From UBA9676 sp963730065 (lineage in GTDB: Bacteria > Actinomycetota > Actinomycetes > Streptosporangiales > Streptosporangiaceae), in NCBI GenBank assembly GCA_963730065.1, contig CAVSQL010000006.1:434001-498000 (forward strand): DNA of 64,000 nt, given 5' to 3'. The notes under the pieces are model-generated. The model did no database searches and was not told the DNA's origin. It saw nothing but the letters and a program-made list of their open reading frames with translations. Shown piece by piece: positions 7,719-16,174 of this stretch. Both the position numbers and the translations under genes were made by a program. Positions within the stretch are counted from its first letter, which is position 1; each line of letters starts with the position of its first letter.

Positions 7719-8729
7719 ATGATCGAGGTACGCGACCTCACCAAGCGCTTTGGGGACAAGGTCGCTGTCGACCACTTGTCGTTCACGGTCGCGCCCGGCC
7801 GGGTGACCGGGTTCCTGGGCCCGAACGGGGCGGGCAAGTCGACCACGATGCGGCTGATCCTGGGGCTCGACCGGCCCCAGCAGGGGACCGCGACGATCGA
7901 CGGGAAGCGTTACGACCAGCTGGCCCGCCCGCTGGCGGCCGTCGGGGCGCTGCTGGAGGCCAAGGCCATGCACAGCGGCCGCAGCGCCTACAACCACCTG
8001 CTTTTCCTGGCCCAGAGCCAGGGCCTGCCGCGGCGGCGCGTGGACGAGGCCCTGGCCCTGGTCGGGCTCACCCCGGTGGCGCACAAACGGACCGGTGGCT
8101 ACTCGCTCGGCATGAGCCAGCGGGTCGGCATCGCCGCTGCCCTGCTCGGCAACCCCCCGGCGCTGCTGCTGGACGAGCCGGTGAATGGGCTCGACCCGGA
8201 GGGGATCCTGTGGATCAGGAACCTGATGAAGCAGCTGGCGGCCGAGGGGCGCACCATCTTCGTGTCCAGCCACCTCATGAACGAGATGGCGGTCACCGCC
8301 GACCACCTGATCGTGATCGGCAAGGGCAAGCTGATCGCGGACTGCCCCACCGAGGAGTTCATCGCGCGCAGCTCCGAGCGGTCGGTGCTGGTGAGGTCGC
8401 CGCAGGCGGACAGGCTCAGCGGGCTGATCACCACCGCGGGCGGCATGGTGAAGCAGGACACGAACGGCGCACAGCCCGCCGGGCTCAGCGTGACCGGGAT
8501 GGAGGCACCGCGGATCGGCGAGATCGCCGCCGCGGCCGGGATCGTCCTGCACGAGCTCACCCCGAGGCTGGCCTCGCTGGAGGAGGCCTACATGGAACTG
8601 ACCGCGGGCAGCTCCGAGTTCGGCGTCACCGCCCCTGCCGGGCCGGGGCAGGCGGACGGGCCCGGGACGGCCGGCGCCGCAGCGGCCGGCGCCAGTCAGC
8701 CCGCCGGGGGGAAGGAGATCGCGCCATGA
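7719..8729 (+). CDS. ABC transporter ATP-binding protein
   Basis: A 336-residue ABC ATPase of the type that pairs with ABC-2 exporters. Walker A is GPNGAGKST (34-42), the signature is YSLGMSQR, Walker B is ALLLDEPVNGLDPEG, and the H-loop is VSSHLMNEM. The C-terminal 40 residues are Ala/Gly-rich and look disordered. The ATG at 7719 has GAGGGG about 7 bases upstream. Its stop overlaps the permease start (ATGA), so the two make one transporter; the substrate is unknown. Confidence 0.93.
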   Translation: MIEVRDLTKRFGDKVAVDHLSFTVAPGRVTGFLGPNGAGKSTTMRLILGLDRPQQGTATIDGKRYDQLARPLAAVGALLEAKAMHSGRSAYNHLLFLAQSQGLPRRRVDEALALVGLTPVAHKRTGGYSLGMSQRVGIAAALLGNPPALLLDEPVNGLDPEGILWIRNLMKQLAAEGRTIFVSSHLMNEMAVTADHLIVIGKGKLIADCPTEEFIARSSERSVLVRSPQADRLSGLITTAGGMVKQDTNGAQPAGLSVTGMEAPRIGEIAAAAGIVLHELTPRLASLEEAYMELTAGSSEFGVTAPAGPGQADGPGTAGAAAAGASQPAGGKEIAP

Positions 8730-9565
8730 CCGCCGTCACGCCCGCGGCCCCACCCACGGCCGGCCAGGCGGCCGAGCACGTCGGGTTCAGCCACCTGCTG
8801 GCCACCGAGTGGACCAAGATCCGGACGGTGCGCTCCACCGTATGGACACTGGTCATCTTCGTGGTCGTGAGCCTCGGGCTCACCGGGCTGCTCACCTGGC
8901 TGACCGTCCGGGCGCTGAGCTCCGGCCGGGCCGGCGGACGCTCCTCCGGCATAGCCGCCGACCCCGTCAACTTCATCCTCGGTACCGGGCTCGGGCTGGG
9001 CCAGCTGGCCATCTGCGTGCTCGGCGTGCTCGTGATCACGGCCGAGTACAGCTCGGGTACCATCCGCGCGTCGCTGCTGGCGATGCCGCGGCGCATTCCC
9101 ATGCTCGTCGCCAAGGGGCTGGTCTTCGGCGCCCTCGTCCTCGTGGTGGGCGAGGCGGTGTCGTTCGGCGCGTTCTACATCGGCGCCGCCATCGTGCACA
9201 GCCACTTCCCGGTGTCGCTGAGCCAGCCGGGCGTGACCCGGGCCGTGATCGGCTCCGGGCTCTACCTGACCGTGCTCGGCCTGTTCGCACTGGCGATCGG
9301 CTCGCTGATCCGGCACACCGCGGGCGCCGTCACCACCGTCATCGGCCTGGTCCTGGTGATTTTCAACCTCACCGGGCTGCTGCCGTACAGCTGGGGCGCG
9401 CACATCCACGCCTACATGCCGACCGTCGCGGGCCTGCTGATCACCGCGGACAAGCCGACGTCCGGGCAACTGCTCTCGCCCTGGCAAGGATTCGGCGTCT
9501 TCTGCGCCTGGACCGCCCTCCTGCTCATTGCGGGGGCATACCTCCTGAAGCGCCGGGACGCCTGA
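8726..9565 (+). CDS. ABC-2 type permease
   Basis: A 279-residue membrane protein with about six hydrophobic spans: near 38-60, 85-105, 133-160, 175-195, 205-225 and 250-270. It opens with the LLATEWTKIRTVRSTVWTL segment common to ABC-2 subunits that follow such ATPases. The ATG at 8726 overlaps the ATPase stop and GGAG lies 9 bases upstream. Convergent dnaE follows after 148 bases that contain no recognisable gene. Confidence 0.9.
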   Translation: MTAVTPAAPPTAGQAAEHVGFSHLLATEWTKIRTVRSTVWTLVIFVVVSLGLTGLLTWLTVRALSSGRAGGRSSGIAADPVNFILGTGLGLGQLAICVLGVLVITAEYSSGTIRASLLAMPRRIPMLVAKGLVFGALVLVVGEAVSFGAFYIGAAIVHSHFPVSLSQPGVTRAVIGSGLYLTVLGLFALAIGSLIRHTAGAVTTVIGLVLVIFNLTGLLPYSWGAHIHAYMPTVAGLLITADKPTSGQLLSPWQGFGVFCAWTALLLIAGAYLLKRRDA

Positions 9566-9713
9566 CCTGATCTCGCCCAAGCGGAGGTGCCCGTGCGCGG
9601 TAGCGGGCGTAGCGAGCGTTGCGGCGGCCAGCGGCCCAAGCGCGCCTCGGGCACTACGGGCAGGCGTGTGAGCCAAGTAAAGCCAGCCCGCGGAGCGTAC
9701 GGGTATCTCCGCC

Positions 9714-12700
9714 CTACCCCACGCAGGCGGGGCCGAGCAGCTGCTTCAGATCGGCGAGCAGGCCCGGTGACGGCTTGACCCGCAGCTTGTCATCCAGCTT
9801 GACCACGGTCGTCCGGCGGCCGTTGCCCAGCCGCAGGTGCACCTCGGCCAGCCCGGGATGGCTGCGCAGAACCTCGTGGAGCCGGTCCACCACCGGGCCC
9901 ACGCACCGCTGCACCGGCAGGGACACCACAAAAGGGCCGCCCGTGCCGGACGACAGATCGGGCGCGCTCACCTCCCGCGCGACCAGCTTGGGCGAGTCGT
10001 CGCGGCGGTCGAGACGGCCCTTCACGATCACGATCGCATCGTCGGCGAGCAGGGTCGCGCATTCGGCGTAGGTGGCCGGGAAGAACAGCACCTCGACCGC
10101 GCCCTCCAGGTCCTCAAGCGTCGCGGCCGCCCACGGCATGCCCTGCTTGGTCACCTTGCGCTGCACCCCCGACAGGATCCCCCCGACGGTGACCTGCTGT
10201 GCGTCGCCGCGCTCGCCCTGGGCACCTCGTTCGGCATCCTCGGCGGCGGCGCCGAGCACCTGGGCGACCGAGCAGTCGGTGACTGCGGACAGGAGGTGCT
10301 CGATCCCCAGCAGCGGATGATCGGACACATACAGCCCGAGCATCTCCCGCTCGAACCCCAGCAGCGTGGGCTTGTCCCACTCCCCGTCCGGCACCGGGAC
10401 CTCGAACGAGGCCTCGATCTCGGCATCCCCACCGAACAGCGAATCCTGGCCCATGGCCTCGTTGCGCTTGACGTCGATGATGGTGTCGATGGCCTGCTCG
10501 TGGATGAACGCGAGCCCCTGGCGCGGGTGGCCGAGCGAGTCGAACGCCCCGGCCTTGATCAGCGACTCGATGACCCGCTTGTTGCAGACGTTGACGGGGA
10601 CCTTGCGCAGGAAGTCGCTGAAGCTGGCGAACGCGCCCTTGGCCGAGCGGGCGGCCGTGATCGCCTCGACCACGTTGGTGCCCACGTTACGCACCGCGGC
10701 CAGGCCGAACCGGATGTCGCCGCCGACCGGCGTGAAGGTCGCCGCCGATGCGTTCACGTCCGGGGGCAGGACGGTGATGCCCATCCGGCGGCACTCGTTC
10801 AGGTACAGGGCGCTCTTGTCCTTGTCACCCGAGACCGACGTGAGCAGCGCCGCCATGTACTCGGCCGGGTAGTTCGCCTTCAGGTAGGCGGTCCAGTATC
10901 CGATCATCGCGTAGCAGGCCGCGTGCGCCCGGTTGAACGCGTAGTCGGAGAACGGGACCAGGACATCCCAGATCGCCCGGACGGCTGCGTCGGAGTAACC
11001 GTTCGCCTTCATCCCGGCCGCGAACGGCCCGAATTCGGCGTCCAGCACGTCCTTCTTCTTCTTGCCCATCGCCTTGCGCAGCAGGTCGGCCTTGCCGGGG
11101 GTGTAGTCGGCCAGCTTCTGCGCGGTGGCCATCACCTGCTCCTGGTAGACGATCAGCCCGTAGGTGTCGCCCAGGATCCCGGCCAGCGGGTCGGCCAGCT
11201 CGGGGTGGATCGGGGTGACCGGCTTGCGGCCGGCCTTGCGGTCGGCGTACTCGTTGTGCGCGTTGGCGCCCATCGGGCCGGGGCGGTAGAGGGCGTTGAC
11301 CGCGACGATGTCCTCGAACCGGTCCGCCCGCATGGAGCGCAGCAGCGCCCGCATCGGCCCGCCGTCGAGCTGGAACACCCCGAGCGTGTCACCGCGAGCC
11401 AGCAGCTCGTAGGTCGGCTTGTCGTCCAGCTGGAGCCGCTCCAGTTCGACCTGCTGGTCCCGGTTGGCCTCGATCCCGTCGACCGCGTCCTCCAGCACGG
11501 TGAGGTTGCGCAGGCCCAGGAAGTCCATCTTGAGCAGGCCGAGATCCTCGCACGCCGGGTAGTCGAACTGGGTGATGATGGCGCCGTCGGCCTCGCGCTG
11601 CCAGACCGGGATGTGGTCCATGAGCGGCTCGCTGCTCATGATCACCCCGGCCGCGTGCACGCCAGCCTGTCGGATCAGCCCCTCCAGGCCGCGCGCCGTG
11701 TCGATGACCTGCTTGACCTCGGCCTCGGCCTCGTATAGCGCGCGGATCTCACCCGCCTCACCGTGCCGGGGGTGCTTCTCGTCGAAGATGCCGGAGAGCG
11801 GGATGTCCTTGCCCATCACCGGCGGGGGGAACGCCTTGGTGATCCGGTCGCCGAGCGCATACGGGAACCCGAGGACGCGGGCCGAGTCCTTGACCGCCGC
11901 CTTGGCCTTGATCGTGCCGTAGGTGATGATCTGGGCGACCCGGTCATCGCCGTACTTTTCCGTCACGTAACGGATCACGTCACCGCGGCGGCGCTCGTCG
12001 AAGTCGATGTCGATGTCGGGCATGGACACGCGTTCGGGGTTGAGGAAACGCTCGAATACCAGCCCGTGCAGGACCGGGTCGAGGTCGGTGATGCCGAGCG
12101 CGTAGGAGACGATGCTGCCCGCCGCCGAGCCGCGGCCCGGGCCCACCCTGATCCCGTTGTTCTTGGCCCACATGATGAAGTCGGCGACGACGAGGAAGTA
12201 CGAGCAGAACCCCATCGCGGTGATGATGCCCATCTCGTATTCGGCCTGCTGGCGGCGCTGCTCGTCGTAGCCGCCGGGGTAGCGGCGGTCCATCCCCTGC
12301 CAGACCTGCTCCCGGAAGCAGCTTTCCTCGGTCTGGCCGGGGGGCACGTGGAACTGCGGCATCAGGTTCGCCTTGGCGAAGGTGACGTCGGCCCGCTCGG
12401 CGATGAGCAGGGTGGAGTCGCAGCCCGCCTGCCATTCCTCGTCGGAGTGCACGGCCCGCATCTCCTGCGGGCTCTTGAGGTAGTAGCCGGTGCCGTCGAA
12501 CTTGAACCGGCCGGGGTCGGCGAGGTTGGTCGCGGTCTGCACGCACAGCAGCACCTCATGCGCGGTCGCGTCCCCAGGCTGGGTGTAATGGGAGTCGTTG
12601 GTGACCACGAACGGCAGCGAGAGCTGGCTGGCGATCCGGCGCAGGCCGTTCCGGACCCGCTGTTCGATCGGCAGGCCATGATCCATGATCTCGACGAAGA

Positions 12701-13274
12701 AGTTGCCCGGCCCGAAGATGTCCCGATAGGCGGCGGCCGCCTCCAGGGCCTGGCGTTCCTGGCCGAGCCGGAGCCTGGTCTGGACCTCGCCGGACGGGCA
12801 GCCGGTGGTGGCGATGATCCCCTTGGCGTGCGCCGCGAGCAGTTCCCGGTCCATCCGGGGCTTGCGGAAGTAGCCCTCCAGCGAGGCCAGCGAGGAGAGG
12901 CGGAACAGGTTGTGCATGCCCTCGGTGGTCTCGGCGAGCAGCGTCATGTGCGTGTAGGCGCCGGCGCCGGAGACGTCGTCGTCCTTTTGCGCGGGCGTTC
13001 CCCAGCGGACCGGCTGCCGGTGCCGGCGGTGCTCGGGCGCGACGTAGGCCTCGGTGCCGATGACCGGCTTGATGCCGGCCGCCGTCGCCTTCGACCAGAA
13101 GTCGTAGGCGCCGTAGACATTGCCGTGGTCGGTCATGGCCACGGCCGGCATGCCGGTCCGCTCGCACTGCGCGAACAGGTCCTTCAGCCGGGCGGCACCG
13201 TCCAGCATGGAGTACTCGGTGTGCACGTGGAGATGCGCAAACGAGCTGTCCCCCGCCGATCCCGCCGCCGTCAT
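9714..13274 (-). CDS. dnaE: DNA polymerase III alpha subunit DnaE (DnaE1 type)
   Basis: This is the 1186-residue replicative polymerase subunit. The N-terminal PHP domain is seen in FAHLHVHTEYSMLDGA and AMTDHGNVYGAY. The catalytic palm carries PDIDIDFDERRRGDVI near residues 417-432, with the essential aspartates. YRPGPMGANAHNEYADRK, GKADLLRKAMGKKK and the C-terminal OB-fold region (VTVGGILSGVQRKVTKQG) follow in order. ATG 13274 has a full AAGGAGGT site 7 bases upstream. It is separated by about 336 bases from the pseudouridine synthase gene upstream. Confidence 0.98.
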   Translation of the reverse strand: MTAAGSAGDSSFAHLHVHTEYSMLDGAARLKDLFAQCERTGMPAVAMTDHGNVYGAYDFWSKATAAGIKPVIGTEAYVAPEHRRHRQPVRWGTPAQKDDDVSGAGAYTHMTLLAETTEGMHNLFRLSSLASLEGYFRKPRMDRELLAAHAKGIIATTGCPSGEVQTRLRLGQERQALEAAAAYRDIFGPGNFFVEIMDHGLPIEQRVRNGLRRIASQLSLPFVVTNDSHYTQPGDATAHEVLLCVQTATNLADPGRFKFDGTGYYLKSPQEMRAVHSDEEWQAGCDSTLLIAERADVTFAKANLMPQFHVPPGQTEESCFREQVWQGMDRRYPGGYDEQRRQQAEYEMGIITAMGFCSYFLVVADFIMWAKNNGIRVGPGRGSAAGSIVSYALGITDLDPVLHGLVFERFLNPERVSMPDIDIDFDERRRGDVIRYVTEKYGDDRVAQIITYGTIKAKAAVKDSARVLGFPYALGDRITKAFPPPVMGKDIPLSGIFDEKHPRHGEAGEIRALYEAEAEVKQVIDTARGLEGLIRQAGVHAAGVIMSSEPLMDHIPVWQREADGAIITQFDYPACEDLGLLKMDFLGLRNLTVLEDAVDGIEANRDQQVELERLQLDDKPTYELLARGDTLGVFQLDGGPMRALLRSMRADRFEDIVAVNALYRPGPMGANAHNEYADRKAGRKPVTPIHPELADPLAGILGDTYGLIVYQEQVMATAQKLADYTPGKADLLRKAMGKKKKDVLDAEFGPFAAGMKANGYSDAAVRAIWDVLVPFSDYAFNRAHAACYAMIGYWTAYLKANYPAEYMAALLTSVSGDKDKSALYLNECRRMGITVLPPDVNASAATFTPVGGDIRFGLAAVRNVGTNVVEAITAARSAKGAFASFSDFLRKVPVNVCNKRVIESLIKAGAFDSLGHPRQGLAFIHEQAIDTIIDVKRNEAMGQDSLFGGDAEIEASFEVPVPDGEWDKPTLLGFEREMLGLYVSDHPLLGIEHLLSAVTDCSVAQVLGAAAEDAERGAQGERGDAQQVTVGGILSGVQRKVTKQGMPWAAATLEDLEGAVEVLFFPATYAECATLLADDAIVIVKGRLDRRDDSPKLVAREVSAPDLSSGTGGPFVVSLPVQRCVGPVVDRLHEVLRSHPGLAEVHLRLGNGRRTTVVKLDDKLRVKPSPGLLADLKQLLGPACVG

Positions 13275-13526
13275 CGGGCAACCTCCTTCGGGGCAGGGGC
13301 CAGCCGGGCGCGGGCCTACCGGGGCCGGGGGAAGTAGCTGACGCCGCTCCCCCTGCGGGGCTCATCCCGTGAGTAGCCCCGGCCGATGGCGGGTGGGCCA
13401 GCCCGGCTCAATGAGCCTACCGAGCGCCGGCCGTCGCAGGCGACCCGGCGCGCCGGGAGTGCGCCAAGCAGGCGGGCGGCGCGGGGCGGGTGCCCGCGTG
13501 GGCCGTCACTCCCCATCGAGCTGGCG

Positions 13527-13595
13527 CCATGATCACGTCCGGTTTGGGGTGATTCCGGCTGACGCAAACCCGTGGTATGTCACCGATGATCATGG
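13527..13595. repeat. Nested inverted repeats in the 336-bp gap between the rluA-family gene and dnaE
   Basis: The pairs ccatgatca (13527-13535)/tgatcatgg (13587-13595) and, inside them, ggtttg (13541-13546)/caaacc (13565-13570) could form a two-stage stem just after the pseudouridine synthase stop on the minus strand. It may be a terminator or an RNA structure ahead of dnaE. Nothing that I can support as a gene lies in the rest of 13275-13610. Confidence 0.4.
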
Positions 13596-13610
13596 AATCA
13601 GGCTGCCCGC

Positions 13611-14546
13611 TCAGCTCTCGGCGCGGAGAGTGTCGAGGGTGTGGACGAGGTCGGGCGGATAGTCGCTGGTGAAGGCGAGGGGGCGGCCGTCGGCAGGGTG
13701 GGCGAAGCCGAGGCGGACGGCGTGCAGCCATTGCCTGGTCAGGCCCAGGTGGGCAGCCAGCACCGGATCCGCGCCGTACAGGCGGTCGCCTACACATGGG
13801 TGGCGCAGCGCTGCCATGTGCACCCGGATCTGGTGGGTGCGGCCGGTCTCCAGGGTGATGTCGACCAGGCTGGCGCCGCGGAAGGCCTCGATGGTGTCGT
13901 AGTGGGTGACGCTGGGCCGGCCCCCGGCGACCACCGCGAACCTGCCGTCACCGGAGGGGTGCCGGGCTATCGGCGCGTCCACGGTCCCCCGCAGCGGATC
14001 GGGGTGACCCTGTACCAGGGCGTGGTAGCCCTTGTCCACCGTGCGCTCGCGGAACGCCCGCTTCAGCGCCGAGTAGGCCCGCTCGCTCTTGGCCAGCACC
14101 ATCAGCCCGGTCGTGTTCGCGTCCAGCCGGTGGACGATGCCCTGCCGCTCGGCGGCACCGCTGGTCGCGATCGTGTGCCCGGTGGCAAGCAGCCCCTGCA
14201 GCACGGTCGGCCCGCTCCAGCCGGGCGTCGGGTGGGCCGCGACGCCGGGCGGCTTGCCCACAACGATGATGTCGGCGTCCTCATAGATGACGGCCAGTCC
14301 CGGCACCGCCTGCGGCACCGGCGTGAGGGCGGCGGGCGGCGCGGGCAGGGTGACATCGAGCCACTCCCCGGCCGGCACGCGGTCCGACTTGGCCGCGGGC
14401 CGCCCGGCGACGAGCACCTGGCCGCCGGAGATCAGGTCCGCCGCCACCGCACGGGACAGCCCGAACATGCGCGCGAGCGCGGCGTCGAGGCGCTCGCCGT
14501 CCAGCCCTTCCGGGACGGCCACCCGGCGCTGGTCCCCCGCGGTCAC
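13611..14546 (-). CDS. RluA-family 23S rRNA pseudouridine synthase (RluD-like)
   Basis: A 311-residue enzyme that isomerises specific uridines in RNA to pseudouridine. An N-terminal S4 RNA-binding domain (about 10-60, GERLDAALARMFGLSRAVAADLI) precedes the catalytic domain, with Asp142 in VHRLDANTTGL and the ETGRTHQIRVHMA block. The GTG at 14546 overlaps the lspA stop (GTGA). lspA followed by an rluD-like gene is a standard pairing in actinobacteria; the exact target site is not known from sequence. Confidence 0.93.
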   Translation of the reverse strand: MTAGDQRRVAVPEGLDGERLDAALARMFGLSRAVAADLISGGQVLVAGRPAAKSDRVPAGEWLDVTLPAPPAALTPVPQAVPGLAVIYEDADIIVVGKPPGVAAHPTPGWSGPTVLQGLLATGHTIATSGAAERQGIVHRLDANTTGLMVLAKSERAYSALKRAFRERTVDKGYHALVQGHPDPLRGTVDAPIARHPSGDGRFAVVAGGRPSVTHYDTIEAFRGASLVDITLETGRTHQIRVHMAALRHPCVGDRLYGADPVLAAHLGLTRQWLHAVRLGFAHPADGRPLAFTSDYPPDLVHTLDTLRAES

Positions 14547-15262
14547 GCCCGGCTGTCCCCGGCCGCGCTCCCCCGCTCTCCGGCCGGGCCCGGCTGGTCC
14601 GGTGGGCCGGCCTGGCCTGGCTGGGCCGGTGGGTCCCCGGCCGCCTGCCGGGGCGGCGGGTCACCCGGATGCCCGCGGCCGTGCGGGCCGGCGCCGGGCC
14701 GGCCGTGCCCGCCATGCCCGTCGTGGGTCCCGTCGAGCCGGATGCCCCGCGCGGCGAGAAACACCGCGAGCAGCCCGCCGCAGACGATCGCGGAGTCAGC
14801 CACGTTGAAGACGGGCCAGTGCGGCAGCTGGATCCAGTCCACGACATCGCCACGGAACAGGCCGGGCGAGCGCAGCAGCCGGTCGGTCAGGTTCCCCGTG
14901 GCCCCACCGAGGAGCAGGCCCAGGGTGACCGCCCACGGCAGGCTCCGCAGCTGGCGGGAGGTGCGCAGGATAAAGATGATCACCCCTACCGCGATGAGGG
15001 TGAACACGACGGTCATCGAGGTCCCGAGGCTGAACGCCGCGCCGCTGTTGCGCACCAGCTGGAGGGTCAGCACCCCGTCCACCACATGAACCAGATGCCG
15101 GGGCGGCAGGGTCGCCACCACGATGATCTTCGAGACCACGTCGGCGACATAGACCGCGGCCGCGACGGCGAGAAGGAGGCCGAGCCGGCGGCGCCTGGGA
15201 GGGCCGGGTGGGCTGCTCGCCCCCGGCGGCCCGGTCAGCGCCGCTCCTCGCGCTGCTTGCAT
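14543..15262 (-). CDS. lspA: Prolipoprotein signal peptidase LspA
   Basis: An integral-membrane aspartic peptidase that removes signal peptides from diacylglyceryl-modified prolipoproteins. It has four spans. The conserved boxes are RNSGAAFSLG (71-80), GNLTDR with Asp127 and FNVADS with Asp156, the catalytic dyad. A Gly/His/Pro-rich tail of about 60 residues follows the last span. The ATG at 15262 overlaps the upstream zinc-finger gene by 28 bases and lacks a good ribosome site. A CTG at 15238 overlaps that gene's TGA as CTGA and has GAGGAG 7 bases ahead, so it may be the true start. Confidence 0.93.
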   Translation of the reverse strand: MQAARGAALTGPPGASSPPGPPRRRRLGLLLAVAAAVYVADVVSKIIVVATLPPRHLVHVVDGVLTLQLVRNSGAAFSLGTSMTVVFTLIAVGVIIFILRTSRQLRSLPWAVTLGLLLGGATGNLTDRLLRSPGLFRGDVVDWIQLPHWPVFNVADSAIVCGGLLAVFLAARGIRLDGTHDGHGGHGRPGAGPHGRGHPGDPPPRQAAGDPPAQPGQAGPPDQPGPAGERGSAAGDSRA

Positions 15263-15651
15263 GTGACACACAGCGTTGCCCGGGGGAAAGCCTTCAGGCG
15301 CGCCTTCCCGATCGGCTGCCCGCACGACGCACAGACCCCGTAGCTGCCGTCATCGATCCTGGCCAGCGCGTTCTGGCTGAGGTCGAGCAGCTCCCGGGCA
15401 TTCTGGGTGAGGGAGAGGTCGTATTCACGCTGGAACGTCTTGGCACCCGCATCAGCCTGATCGTCACCGGCACCCCCGACCGCGTCACCTAGCCGCTCCG
15501 CGATTTCCGACTCGGCCTGGTCGATAATGGTGCGCAGCTCCGCGATCTCGGCCTCGAGCTCCGCGCGCACCTTGTCCAGCTCCGCCTCGGTCCAGGGCTT
15601 TTCACCCGTGCGCACGGGAAGAGCGGCGCGAGAGCGCTTGGCTGTGGCCAT
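15235..15651 (-). CDS. DksA/TraR-family C4 zinc-finger protein
   Basis: A 138-residue protein with a basic N-terminus, a long charged helical region (20-57, coiled-coil-like) and a DksA/TraR-type zinc finger made by Cys107, Cys110, Cys128 and Cys131 (CASCG ... CVTC). Relatives bind RNA polymerase secondary channels; the actinobacterial members next to lspA are poorly characterised, so transcriptional regulation is an inference. The ATG at 15651 has GGAGG 6 bases upstream. It is divergent from the ileS T-box leader. Confidence 0.9.
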   Translation of the reverse strand: MATAKRSRAALPVRTGEKPWTEAELDKVRAELEAEIAELRTIIDQAESEIAERLGDAVGGAGDDQADAGAKTFQREYDLSLTQNARELLDLSQNALARIDDGSYGVCASCGQPIGKARLKAFPRATLCVTCKQREERR

Positions 15652-15849
15652 GTCCTGCCTCCCTCCGCGCCATGGTGCACCGCCCGCATGATCGCCACAT
15701 CAATCGATCTTGAATGCGAGCGGTCACCGGAGAATAAATCGCCGTGGCATGGCTCCGCAAACGCCTGTGGCCGGGCAGCGGGGCCCGGCGGGCCTGGTGG
15801 CCGCAAACCCGTTCGGTTCCGGGCCCGGTGATCGGCTATCGTGGAGGGC

Positions 15850-16174
15850 CTGCAAAGGCGTTGATGGGGACAGCTGCCGCTGATCGCGGCCCGGAGCGAC
15901 CTGGGGATGGTGCGAGCCCGGGGGGCCTGCCCAGCGGACCAGATCACCCCTGAGCCGCCGGAAGAACAGCTGCCGCAACGCCCAGCCGTGGCCTTTGGCG
16001 CTCAGTAGAACCGGCCGCAGGAACCGAAGTGGAGTGGGCCGCGTTCCGCTAGGAGCGGACACGGCCAAGGAGGGTGGTACCGCGGAGCCGCCGCCGGCGG
16101 CCTTCGTCCCTCCAGCGACGCGTACGGGCGGCCGTTGGCAGGCCGCACGGCGAACCGCAGGAGGCCACCCGACC
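15850..16174 (+). promoter_or_regulatory. T-box riboswitch leader of ileS (translational type)
   Basis: A tRNA-sensing leader. The T-box consensus agggtggtaccgcgg is at 16071-16085 with the matching cgtccctcc at 16105-16113. Stem I features are ggatggtgcgagcc (about 15905-15918), the specifier region agatcacccctgagccgcc with an isoleucine ATC at 15943-15945, and gaagaac at 15961-15967. The ccctcc at 16108-16113 can pair with the aggagg ribosome site at 16159-16164, so uncharged tRNA-Ile should open translation. The left edge is approximate; tatcgt at 15837-15842 is a candidate -10. Confidence 0.9.

Noticed and set aside
9837..11738. Long frame opposite dnaE
   Set aside because: Shadow frame without motifs or ribosome site; dnaE covers it completely.
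13316..13567. 83-codon frame in the gap before dnaE
   Set aside because: Arg/Pro/Gly-rich, no ribosome site and no motif; overlaps the dnaE upstream region, so likely non-coding.
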